DNA from: JBGTCY01 sp041748615 | GTDB taxonomy: Bacteria > Bacteroidota > Bacteroidia > Chitinophagales > CAIOSU01 | DNA length: 23,811 nt | Reading direction: 5' to 3' | Assembly (NCBI GenBank): GCA_041748615.1 | Contig: JBGTCY010000164.1 | Coordinates: forward strand, 1 to 23,811 | Part shown: positions 16,263 through 23,668 of the stretch, one piece after another | Position numbering within the stretch: the first letter of the stretch is position 1 | How the letters are laid out: each line of letters begins with the position of its first letter | Program-made: the position numbers and the translations under genes | Notes under the pieces: generated by a model | What the model saw: only the letters and a program-made list of their open reading frames with translations | Database searches by the model: none | Told to the model about the DNA's origin: nothing

Positions 16263-19223
16263 TTAGTTTTTAAATTCTTTAATATTCATCATCCGCTTTT
16301 TCTCGCGAACATAAAAAGTAATGCTGTAACTGTTGTTGGGGTCGTTCAGATTGATTTTTACGTTGCTGGTTACAAATTCAAACAGGTCGCCTAAAGCAGT
16401 TTTGTTGATGTCAATCATGTATTCGCCCACCGGCAGAAACATGTTGAATTCTCCGTTTTTACCGGTCAACGTGCTATAGGTTTGCCCGGTGCTGCTGACC
16501 GCAGTTACTCTGATTCTGCTCAGGTCAATTTCACCTTCAATTTTAGAATATTTGTCTCTTTCCATCACAATATTGCCGGTCATGCGCGCGGCTTTATTCA
16601 GTGGTAAATAAATTTTCTTGCGGCTGCTAATCATCTCCTGCACCACTTTGTCATAAAACCAGCCTCCGCTTTCTGTGAGGGGGAGCGCTTTGATAGAATA
16701 AAATCCGGTCGGCAGATTATCAAACTTCACGGTGCCGTCTTTGCCGGTCAGCAATTCATAATTGACAAGATTATCCTGCGCGTAGTAAGCCATGCTGTCA
16801 TTAGGGTCTGGTTCGGTTGTTTTGGATGTCCGAATATTTATCAGCATGTTTTCAACGGTTTCCTCTCCCGCGTCCAATCTGCCGTTTCCATTCACGTCTT
16901 TAAACACGATGATTTCTACAATGTGGAATTTTTTTCTGTTTAAAGGAATACCAAATGATTTCCGGATGCCTGCCCCGATGTTGAAGTCACTGACACCTGT
17001 TCTTCCGGCTGCAGTTTCAGTTCCGGTGAATGAACTGCCGGTGCCCGATGAACTCAATAAATATTCCATGTAAAAACTGAGTGTCAGGTCATTTTTTGCA
17101 AAATAAAATGTTTCAGGACGCAGGATAAATCCAAGCCGGTCGAAGTTGGTATCGTAGTTGAAATTGGAGTTAGTGCGCACGAGCAATCGCGACTTGATAA
17201 TCCACTGGTCAAGGAAAGGAGAAATCATGATTCTTTGCGGATTTTGGCGGCTCTGCACATACCGGATTTGTTCAATTGCCTGAAACGGTCCGTAATAATA
17301 GCGAATGGAGGTGTTAAAATTTCTATACCGGAAATTTCCGAACACCTGCGCGATAAAAAACTCAGGTATGTTTACATCTAAGGCATTCACAAAGCCCGCA
17401 TCTACGGAAGCGTAAAATCTGAAATCACTTTCTGAAGTATTTGGGCGATAATCAAATCCGATGGCTTTTGTTGCCGTTCGGAGTTGAACCAATTCATGAT
17501 ACAGGTAATACGGTCTGATGATGATTCTTGCAGTGGCGGTGTTAATCGCCCACCGCATTTCATAGCGGGTGCGCATCGTGGCAGGCGGGTCGGGCAACAA
17601 CACACCACCGGAATATTGTTCGGGACTCTGACGGTAATAATTTGCAAGAAATGAAATGTCATGTTTCTTGTTGATGTCATAAGAAATGAGTGTTGACGCG
17701 CTGAAAACACCCCGAAAAGCGGAATAGCTTTTTGAACCATAACGGTGATTCGCTACGACATGCAGTTTTTTAATTCTGCCGCTGTAGGAGATTTCATGAC
17801 TGTGACCAAATAGCTTCACCGGGTTTGAAGGATTCCAGTTATGTTCTTCATAACTCGCTCCACCGCCTAACCTCAGCAGGTGATTTCTTGAAAGTTTCAG
17901 TGCCAGACTGGTACTGAGTACAGTTGAACGGATTTTTGCCAATTCATCCCATCTCGTTTGAGTGTAGGTGTCGTTGATGGCATTTTTGAATCGGAGGATA
18001 TTATTTACGGCAAATCCTGACATCATTGTGTTTCTGAAAAGTTCAGGATTTCTCACATACATCGCGGATAACTCATTGCGTTTGGTTCTGAAAATAGCTC
18101 TTGCGCCCTTTCCGCCAAGAAACGCGCCATGTTTCCCCCCGCTGATATTCCCTACTTCAAATCCGCCTTTTCGCGTCAGAAAAGCGAGGTAGTGATAGTC
18201 GCCAACATAACTTCTTGCTTCTAAAAAGTTGTTTATGAAATTTGATTGATAGCGGTATATCAGGGTACGGTCTTTATTGAAATAAGATGTTCCGTAAATG
18301 GAAAGCATCAGGCTGGTATTGTCCATCACATCAAACGTGTTCATCTCCACGGTCACCGGCAAGGAAGAATATCCGAAACCATCCACCCTGATTTGATTGC
18401 CTAATTCAAAAAAGTCAACATTGCCGCGCCAAAGCCTGGCGATATTTTCATTTCCGCCTTCATCTCTCACGGTCACTTTCATGGAATGTTTTTCACTGCT
18501 TTCTTCACTATCCTCACTGATGGCAGTAATTTTTCGGGTATCTGTAATTTTTCTGACCTTGCATTTAATTAATGAATCCATGCCTGCCGGCAAATGAATT
18601 GTGAAAGGCGAAATAACATCTTCCTCGCCAATGCCGGTGATAATCAGATTTCTGGAAGCCAGAAAATCAAGCGAAATTTTTTCATCGGAGTTGCCGGAGT
18701 TGGTCAGTAAAATATCAAACTCGGCTGTGTGTGTTTCATTCGGAAAATAAATTTTTTTCTTCGGAATAGAAACATTCCAGTTGGAGATTTTTTTGATTTC
18801 GACATACCAGTAATCATTTGCCATCTGGAAGCCGTTTGTCGTAATCAGAAAAGCATTGATGATGTAATTGGTATTTCCTTTCGCGGATTTTGAAGGAATG
18901 ATTCTTACGGGAATGAAAAGGGAATCCGAAGGCGCTATCGTATAGACTCTCCCCGGTTTTGATAAGGTTTGCCATCCATCCGGCAACGAAATATTAACAC
19001 TGATCTCCTGTTCGAAACGTGTATTGTTTTTTATTTTCAAAACATTAGTAGCGGCTTCTTCAAGGGTTTGTTGTGTGTTGGGATTGATAAAACCGAACTC
19101 CACTCCGAAATTATTGCTTGGGTTTTGTGTGAAAGCAATTTCACCACAAACAAACAGAAGAAATAGCAGGTAAACCCAACTTGCAGGAATTCTACTTTTT
19201 AAAATGTATATTTTTTTGTTCAC
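16263..19223 (-). CDS. Usher-like outer-membrane beta-barrel protein with flanking Ig-like domains
   Basis: This is a 986-residue outer-membrane protein, first gene of a three-gene unit. A signal sequence (VYLLFLLFVCGEIAFTQ) ends near residue 33. Residues about 38-145 and 148-255 look like two Ig/NEW3-like beta domains. From about 270 to 765 there are many short amphipathic strands with aromatic girdles (RNFNTSIRYYYGPF, FHIVEI-preceding strands), consistent with a large barrel. Residues about 768-870 are an SdrD-B-like Ig domain with a DVNGNGRLDAGEE calcium-loop-like motif (776-788). Residues about 895-945 form a second carboxypeptidase-regulatory-like domain. N-terminal domain, barrel, then two Ig-like C-terminal domains is the layout of fimbrial ushers such as FimD, though this is longer and sequence identity is not recognisable. 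A surface transporter of another sort is possible. Confidence 0.62.
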   Translation of the reverse strand: MNKKIYILKSRIPASWVYLLFLLFVCGEIAFTQNPSNNFGVEFGFINPNTQQTLEEAATNVLKIKNNTRFEQEISVNISLPDGWQTLSKPGRVYTIAPSDSLFIPVRIIPSKSAKGNTNYIINAFLITTNGFQMANDYWYVEIKKISNWNVSIPKKKIYFPNETHTAEFDILLTNSGNSDEKISLDFLASRNLIITGIGEEDVISPFTIHLPAGMDSLIKCKVRKITDTRKITAISEDSEESSEKHSMKVTVRDEGGNENIARLWRGNVDFFELGNQIRVDGFGYSSLPVTVEMNTFDVMDNTSLMLSIYGTSYFNKDRTLIYRYQSNFINNFLEARSYVGDYHYLAFLTRKGGFEVGNISGGKHGAFLGGKGARAIFRTKRNELSAMYVRNPELFRNTMMSGFAVNNILRFKNAINDTYTQTRWDELAKIRSTVLSTSLALKLSRNHLLRLGGGASYEEHNWNPSNPVKLFGHSHEISYSGRIKKLHVVANHRYGSKSYSAFRGVFSASTLISYDINKKHDISFLANYYRQSPEQYSGGVLLPDPPATMRTRYEMRWAINTATARIIIRPYYLYHELVQLRTATKAIGFDYRPNTSESDFRFYASVDAGFVNALDVNIPEFFIAQVFGNFRYRNFNTSIRYYYGPFQAIEQIRYVQSRQNPQRIMISPFLDQWIIKSRLLVRTNSNFNYDTNFDRLGFILRPETFYFAKNDLTLSFYMEYLLSSSGTGSSFTGTETAAGRTGVSDFNIGAGIRKSFGIPLNRKKFHIVEIIVFKDVNGNGRLDAGEETVENMLINIRTSKTTEPDPNDSMAYYAQDNLVNYELLTGKDGTVKFDNLPTGFYSIKALPLTESGGWFYDKVVQEMISSRKKIYLPLNKAARMTGNIVMERDKYSKIEGEIDLSRIRVTAVSSTGQTYSTLTGKNGEFNMFLPVGEYMIDINKTALGDLFEFVTSNVKINLNDPNNSYSITFYVREKKRMMNIKEFKN

Positions 19224-19241
19224 CTTATAAAGAGATGTGAG

Positions 19242-19285
19242 TTGTCGTCAGGTCTTTTGTTTTAAAATCATCTTTCTGACGACAA
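19242..19285. promoter_or_regulatory. Perfect 10-bp inverted repeat before the usher-like gene
   Basis: TTGTCGTCAG and CTGACGACAA form exact 10-base arms around a 24-base loop. The right end of the usher-like gene's start codon is 18 bases away. It could be an operator for a dimeric regulator or a leader hairpin in the minus-strand transcript; nothing in the sequence decides between these. Confidence 0.5.
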
Positions 19286-19319
19286 GAATTAAAATCAGCA
19301 GTCCACCTTTATTTTTTCA

Positions 19320-19365
19320 GGTTGTCAAAACACTTGTAATTCCTGCAATTTTCCGATTGACAACC
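19320..19365. promoter_or_regulatory. Second inverted repeat in the usher-operon leader
   Basis: GGTTGTCAA and TTGACAACC are exact 9-base arms separated by 28 bases. They share the TTGTC/GACAA core with the repeat at 19242-19285, so the two could be sites for one protein or tandem leader hairpins. The function is inferred. Confidence 0.45.
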
Positions 19366-19781
19366 AGTTTGACGCATTACTGAATTAATTCTAACCAGAA
19401 CCTAATTTTTTCCTTTCAGGTGAGAAGGGAAAATTATTAACAACCGGCAGGTTGAATCTTCCGTGGCTGAAAGATTGTATTTGATTGAGACTTGCCTTTA
19501 GAATCATTGTTTTTATCCCAAAATGTCCAATTCCTGTTTTATTCGACAATCATTCAAATTGAAAAGTATTGATGATTTTAGATTCCCGGGGTCGCTGGGT
19601 GACTTGTAAACATTTCTCCCGAAATCACGTAGCAAAAGATGTTACAAGGAACATGATGGTTTTCAAACTTAAAAAGTTCAAATATCCAAGCATTTAATGT
19701 TAATAAATTGTTAACTTGAAATTAAATAATTGAAAACAAGGTTAAATAATTTTAGAGCATGTAAATAAAAAATCACTTAAA

Positions 19782-20168
19782 ATGAAAACGCTTTTCCTTC
19801 TTCCCGCTTTTTGTTTGTTGTTGATTCCTTTTTGGTGCATTGCACAGGAACCCTCTGCGGATGATGATATCAAAAGGACCATCATCAGGGTGAAAGGTGA
19901 ACATACTCAAGTCGCTTATTATGATTCCCTTGGGAAAATGGTGAAAACAGGATTTTACAGGGGCGATAAAATGGATAAAACCTGGATAAGTTTTGATGAA
20001 AATGGTGAGCGCAAACAAATTGCACAATTTAGAGAGGGCGTGAAAGACGGTACCTGGTTAGTTTGGGATGCTGAAGGATACCTTCGTTACAAAATACTTT
20101 ATGTAAAGGATAAAGTGGACAAGGTTTATGAATTAAACAAGCAGGGCTTGACTGTTGCCGAAAGATAA
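19782..20168 (+). CDS. Small secreted MORN-repeat-like protein
   Basis: This is a 128-residue protein with a clear signal peptide (LLPAFCLLLIPFWCIAQ, cut near 22). The mature part shows MORN-variant units: KTGFYRGDKMDKTWISFDENG, then IAQFREGVKDGTWLVWDAEG and YKILYVKDK. The family is often annotated as 'YwqK antitoxin-like', but that name rests on weak evidence; no toxin gene is adjacent. MORN-variant hairpins generally act as binding scaffolds. The stop is seven bases from the convergent yqgE stop. A role in the envelope is likely from the signal peptide but otherwise unknown. Confidence 0.78.
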   Translation: MKTLFLLPAFCLLLIPFWCIAQEPSADDDIKRTIIRVKGEHTQVAYYDSLGKMVKTGFYRGDKMDKTWISFDENGERKQIAQFREGVKDGTWLVWDAEGYLRYKILYVKDKVDKVYELNKQGLTVAER

Positions 20169-20175
20169 AATTTGA

Positions 20176-20751
20176 TTAATTCAAAGTAGGGTCTTCGGGG
20201 AAATTCACCATCATCGCGTAATCACCGCCCATTTCTTTCAAAACTTCTCTCCAAAGATTATCCGGTTTAGCCTGAAAGATATGAGTTGCTTTTGCAGGGC
20301 AGACAATCCACGAGTTTTCCTGAAGTTCATCATCCAATTGCTTCAAATCCCACCCGGAATAGCCTAAGAAGAATCTGAAATTTTCGGGAGAAACCTGACC
20401 GGAATTAATTTTTTCTTTTAAGGCTTCGTAGTTTCCGCCCCAATATAATCCTTCTATGATTTGAATGCAGCCATCAAGGTCAGGCACATTGTGAATGAAA
20501 TGCAGGGTATCGGTTTGAACAGGACCGCCAAAATAAAGTGTCGCGTCAAAATTGTAAATGTCATCTACCGCTTCGGTCAATTTCAGCGGCATCGGCTTAT
20601 TGAGGATAAATCCAACAGAACCGCTCTTCTGTTTTTCGCAGATAAAGACCACAGTCCGCTTGAAATTCGGGTCAAGCATGAAAGGTTCCGCAAGCAGCAG
20701 TGTCCCTTTGATGGGTGGTTGAATATTCAATTTTTTAAGATTTATCAACAT
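20176..20751 (-). CDS. YqgE/AlgH family protein (UPF0301)
   Basis: This is a 191-residue cytoplasmic protein of the YqgE/AlgH family, whose function is not firmly known; AlgH was linked to alginate regulation in Pseudomonas. Family marks are GTLLLAEPFMLDPNFKRTVVFICE, GFILNKP, YFGGPVQTDTLHFIH and GYSGWDLKQLDDEL. I chose ATG at 20751 (MLINLKKLNIQPP). An upstream in-frame GTG at 20790 would add 13 residues not expected in the family. The gene diverges from the methyltransferase across a 135-base gap containing three dyads. Confidence 0.92.
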   Translation of the reverse strand: MLINLKKLNIQPPIKGTLLLAEPFMLDPNFKRTVVFICEKQKSGSVGFILNKPMPLKLTEAVDDIYNFDATLYFGGPVQTDTLHFIHNVPDLDGCIQIIEGLYWGGNYEALKEKINSGQVSPENFRFFLGYSGWDLKQLDDELQENSWIVCPAKATHIFQAKPDNLWREVLKEMGGDYAMMVNFPEDPTLN

Positions 20752-20795
20752 GATATTACGGAGTTGATTTAAAAAAGTTTCTGAACTCACTAATT

Positions 20796-20841
20796 GGTAT
20801 TACAAATACCTGACCAAATTGGTTGATTTGGTTTGTCAAAC
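20796..20841. promoter_or_regulatory. Cluster of three dyad symmetries between divergent genes
   Basis: Three consecutive inverted repeats occur: GGTATT/AATACC (20796-20810), ACCAAAT/ATTTGGT (20813-20832, also containing ACCAAATTGGT), and GTTTG-T-CAAAC (20831-20841). They lie between the starts of yqgE (-) and the methyltransferase (+), where an operator or a shared promoter would be placed. No precise -7 match was found. Confidence 0.45.
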
Positions 20842-20886
20842 GATGGTCATTTTATCTGAATAAAATTATCCTAAATTCGGCTGCAC

Positions 20887-21510
20887 ATGGAATCACTCGG
20901 CAGGAAACAACATTGGGAATTTATCTACGAAAACCGACAGCCTGATGAAGTCAGTTGGTATCAGCCTGTTCCTGAAACGTCCCTCGAATTCATCAAAAAA
21001 TCTAAACTCACCAAAAAAGCCGCTATCATTGATGTGGGGGGCGGTGAAAGTTTTTTGATTGATGAATTATTGGAGGGCGGATTTCGGAACGTCACTTTGC
21101 TGGATATTTCCGATGCCGCCATCCGGCACGCAAGGCAAAGGGTAGGTGATGCGGCAAAACATGTCAACTGGTTAGTCACCGACATTCTCGAATTCGAACC
21201 CGAAGAATTATATGACTTCTGGCATGACCGCGCCACTTTCCATTTTCTGACAGGCGAGCATGAAATCCGGCAATATATTGAATTAGTGAACAAAGCCGTG
21301 AAGCCGGGTGGATATTTAGTGATTGCCACTTTTTCTGAAAGCGGACCTAAGCGTTGCAGCGGATTGGAGATTCATCAATATTCCGAAAATGCAATCATCA
21401 ATTTGTTTTCCGAAAAATTCAATGTGCTCGAATGTAAAAGAGAGGACCACATCACACCCTACAATACAGTGCAGAATTTTTTGTTTTGTTTTTTCCGAAA
21501 AAAGAAGTGA
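20887..21510 (+). CDS. Class I SAM-dependent methyltransferase
   Basis: This is a 207-residue soluble methyltransferase. Motif I is AAIIDVGGGESFLIDELL (45-62), with GGGES binding SAM. LLDIS (71-75) provides the acidic residue that contacts the ribose. VTDILEF and FWHDRATFHFL (111-121) follow, then KPGGYLVIATFS. This size and the 'W.DRA.FHFL' signature resemble small TPMT or trans-aconitate-type methyltransferases, but the substrate cannot be inferred. It starts at ATG 20887. It converges on the acyl-CoA dehydrogenase, with 64 bases between their stop codons that hold an octamer-repeat array. Confidence 0.88.
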   Translation: MESLGRKQHWEFIYENRQPDEVSWYQPVPETSLEFIKKSKLTKKAAIIDVGGGESFLIDELLEGGFRNVTLLDISDAAIRHARQRVGDAAKHVNWLVTDILEFEPEELYDFWHDRATFHFLTGEHEIRQYIELVNKAVKPGGYLVIATFSESGPKRCSGLEIHQYSENAIINLFSEKFNVLECKREDHITPYNTVQNFLFCFFRKKK

Positions 21511-21520
21511 GCGGTTAAAT

Positions 21521-21584
21521 AAAAAATCATCTCATCCTCAAATCCTCAAATCACCACATCTGCTAATCAGCAAATCAAACAATC
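21521..21584. repeat. Array of eight degenerate 8-base units ending in ATC
   Basis: Eight consecutive 8-base blocks share the pattern NNNNAATC (for example CTCAAATC at 21537 and again at 21545, TGCTAATC at 21561, AGCAAATC at 21569). All end in ATC and six of the eight end in AATC. The array begins 11 bases after the methyltransferase stop, fills the convergent junction, and runs over the acyl-CoA dehydrogenase stop codon (21575-21577). Confidence 0.72.
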
Positions 21585-23374
21585 TCCCCCGCCTTCACCC
21601 TCACCGTCAAATCATCTCCGCTCGTCAGCCGTTTCCGCAAGCCCGCGGTTTTCGGAATTTCATATTCATAGAAATATTGCAACGTGTGCATTTTCGATTG
21701 CAGAAATTCAGGCGTATATTTTTTCGAGCCTGCTTGTTTTAGCTCCTCCGCTTTCGTTGCCATTTTGAGCCACTGCCAGCCGAGCGCGATGATGCCGAAC
21801 AGTTCGAGATACAATGCCGCATCCGCCAGGAACACTTCCGCGCCTTTGCTTTGCGCCACACCCACTAAGTGCATCGTCACCTCCTGTAGCTTTTCCAATT
21901 CTTTTTCGAGCGTCTCTGCATACGGTATCAGCAATGCTGATTTTTTAGCCTGTTCCACATCAGCGAACACCTCTTGCATCAGCAGCATGGTGGCTTTGCC
22001 GTTTTGCAACATCACTTTTCTGCCCAGCAAATCCATCCCGTGAATGGCGGTCACGCCCTCGTGGAGCGTGTGGATGCGCGTCTCGCGGAAAAACAACTCC
22101 GCCATGTAATCCTTCGTGTAGCCGTAGCCGCCAAAACACTGTAATGCCACGCTGGTCGAAAGGATGCTCATCTCAGCCGGGTAAGACTTCGCAATCGGGG
22201 TCAGTAGTTCCAACTTCAAAAAATTATTTTCCTTTTCTTCTCCCTCCAAAGTATGATAATTATCATAATATATTGCGGCATGAAGGCACAACGCCAGCGA
22301 TCCTTCTACGATGGCTTTTTGAAACAGCAGCAACCGCTTCACATCCGCATGTTCGATAATCGGGATTTGCGGCTTCGAGGGGTCTTTGTCAGTAATTTTT
22401 CTTCCCTGTAAGCGCACATTCGCATAATCAAGCGCGTGATAATAAGCAGCCGAAGCAATCGAAGTCGCCTGCATGCCCACGCCAATGCGCGCCTCGTTCA
22501 TCATTTGAAACATATAGCTCAGTCCCTTGTGCGGCTCGCCCACGAGCCATCCGCGACAATCCTCCTTTTCACCCATGATTAAATGCGCGATAGGCGCTCC
22601 GTGATAACCCATTTTGTGAAACACGCCTGCCGTATGCACGTCATTGAACACCAGCGCACCATTTTCCTCCCTCATGCGCGGCACCACAAACAGCGAAATG
22701 CCCTTCGTTCCCGCGGGCGCGCCTTCAATCCGCGCGAGCATCAGGTGCACGATATTGTCGCACCCGTCATGGTCGCCACAAGAGATAAATATTTTTTGAC
22801 CCTTCAATAAATGATACCCGTGCGTGGTCGGCTTCGCGCTCGTCATCACATCGGTGAGCGAACTGCCTGCCTGCGGCTCGGTGAGCGCCATCGTTCCCTG
22901 CCACGCCCCGCTGAACATTTTTGGGATAAACGCCTCCTGCAACTCCGCGCTGCCGAAGGACTCAATGAGGTGTGCCGCACCTGTTGACAAAAACGGGTAT
23001 GCCATCGTGGAATAATTCGCAGCCGCCATGATGAATGCCGAAGCCTGCAACACCGTAAACGGCACCTGCTGTCCGCCCAACCGTTGCGGTGCCGACATTG
23101 AAATCCACCCGTCCTCTCCGAATTGCTTCATCAGCCCGCGCATGTGGGGATGTACTTTTATTCTGCCGTCAACCAGTTCGGGCGGTTTGCGGTCCATCTC
23201 CACCAAAATCGGGCGCAGCTTGTTCGCGGAAAGCGTGCCAGCCGCCTCCAAAATCATATCAAAACTTTCTAACGTATGCTCTTTGAAGTAATCCCGTCCG
23301 CACAACTCCGCTACCGGCAGCAACTCATGCATCAAAAACTTCAGGTTTTCCTTAGAATAAAATTTACTTTCCAT
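21575..23374 (-). CDS. Long-form acyl-CoA dehydrogenase (DmdC/FadE-like)
   Basis: This 599-residue FAD enzyme catalyses alpha-beta dehydrogenation of an acyl-CoA thioester. FAD and substrate contacts include TEPQAGSSLTD (165-175), GQKIFISCGDHD (192-203) and CFGGYGYTKDYMAE (413-426). RIHTLHEGVTAIHGMDLLGRK places the catalytic base at Glu439, as in the long DmdC-type subfamily. The C-terminal extension (about 460-599) is the helical region that makes these proteins about 200 residues longer than short-chain members. Substrate specificity (fatty acyl or 3-methylmercaptopropionyl) cannot be read from it. The start is ATG at 23374 (MESKFYSKENL). Its neighbours are unrelated, and base composition is higher in GC than the region upstream. 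Confidence 0.93.
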   Translation of the reverse strand: MESKFYSKENLKFLMHELLPVAELCGRDYFKEHTLESFDMILEAAGTLSANKLRPILVEMDRKPPELVDGRIKVHPHMRGLMKQFGEDGWISMSAPQRLGGQQVPFTVLQASAFIMAAANYSTMAYPFLSTGAAHLIESFGSAELQEAFIPKMFSGAWQGTMALTEPQAGSSLTDVMTSAKPTTHGYHLLKGQKIFISCGDHDGCDNIVHLMLARIEGAPAGTKGISLFVVPRMREENGALVFNDVHTAGVFHKMGYHGAPIAHLIMGEKEDCRGWLVGEPHKGLSYMFQMMNEARIGVGMQATSIASAAYYHALDYANVRLQGRKITDKDPSKPQIPIIEHADVKRLLLFQKAIVEGSLALCLHAAIYYDNYHTLEGEEKENNFLKLELLTPIAKSYPAEMSILSTSVALQCFGGYGYTKDYMAELFFRETRIHTLHEGVTAIHGMDLLGRKVMLQNGKATMLLMQEVFADVEQAKKSALLIPYAETLEKELEKLQEVTMHLVGVAQSKGAEVFLADAALYLELFGIIALGWQWLKMATKAEELKQAGSKKYTPEFLQSKMHTLQYFYEYEIPKTAGLRKRLTSGDDLTVRVKAGEIV

Positions 23375-23668
23375 GACAGTAATAAAATTTGGGATATAAA
23401 AATAGAAGCTGACTAAGTTATTGAAATTATTGTTGGGTGTGCCCCTTCTGTACTACTGTCATGCCGCACACGTTCCGGCAACCCTGCTCGTGCACGGTCG
23501 GGATGGGAGTTTACTCCGATTAATTTATCGGGGCTTCCTTTTCTCGCTCAAAACCGGAGTTTTTGTTATTGGCTTGGTATTGTAATTTTTCCGATGAAGC
23601 GTTTATACTGTCAATCATTTTAATTTTGATGTATCTTTAGTTTGTTTTTATACATCAAATTATTAATC
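23375..23668. other. 294-base intergenic region with GC-rich non-coding block
   Basis: No gene is visible. From about 23436 to 23560 the sequence is clearly richer in G+C than the flanks, with GCCG...CGGC and CGTGCACG palindromes and a CCGAT/ATCGG hairpin at 23516-23531. No convincing RNA-gene or transposase match is seen. A short inverted repeat lies near the right edge (23625-23659). Confidence 0.4.
23625..23659. promoter_or_regulatory. Perfect 10-bp inverted repeat before the terminal gene
   Basis: TTTGATGTAT (23625-23634) and ATACATCAAA (23650-23659) are exact arms around a 15-base loop. They end nine bases before the ATG at 23669. It could be an operator or a leader hairpin for the following gene. 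Confidence 0.5.

Larger units (their letters stand above)
19224..19781. other. 558-base divergent intergenic region with paired inverted repeats
   Basis: No gene is seen here. On the minus strand this is the leader of the usher-like gene. Two inverted repeats stand out: TTGTCGTCAG (19242-19251) with CTGACGACAA (19276-19285), and GGTTGTCAA (19320-19328) with TTGACAACC (19357-19365). A minus-strand TAAGTTTG (19671-19664) matches the TAnnTTTG promoter consensus, though it sits about 440 bases from the gene. A short ATGTT/AACAT repeat is at 19639-19654. On the plus side, TAATTTTA near 19745-19755 is one base from the same consensus ahead of the MORN-like gene. Confidence 0.45.

Noticed and set aside
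19782..20168. MORN-like protein considered as the antitoxin of a toxin-antitoxin pair
   Set aside because: The name comes from loose family annotation. There is a signal peptide, and no toxin-like gene lies beside it.
21521..21584. The octamer array considered as a CRISPR array
   Set aside because: Units are only 8 bases and contiguous with no spacers of the usual 25-40 bases. No cas genes are nearby.
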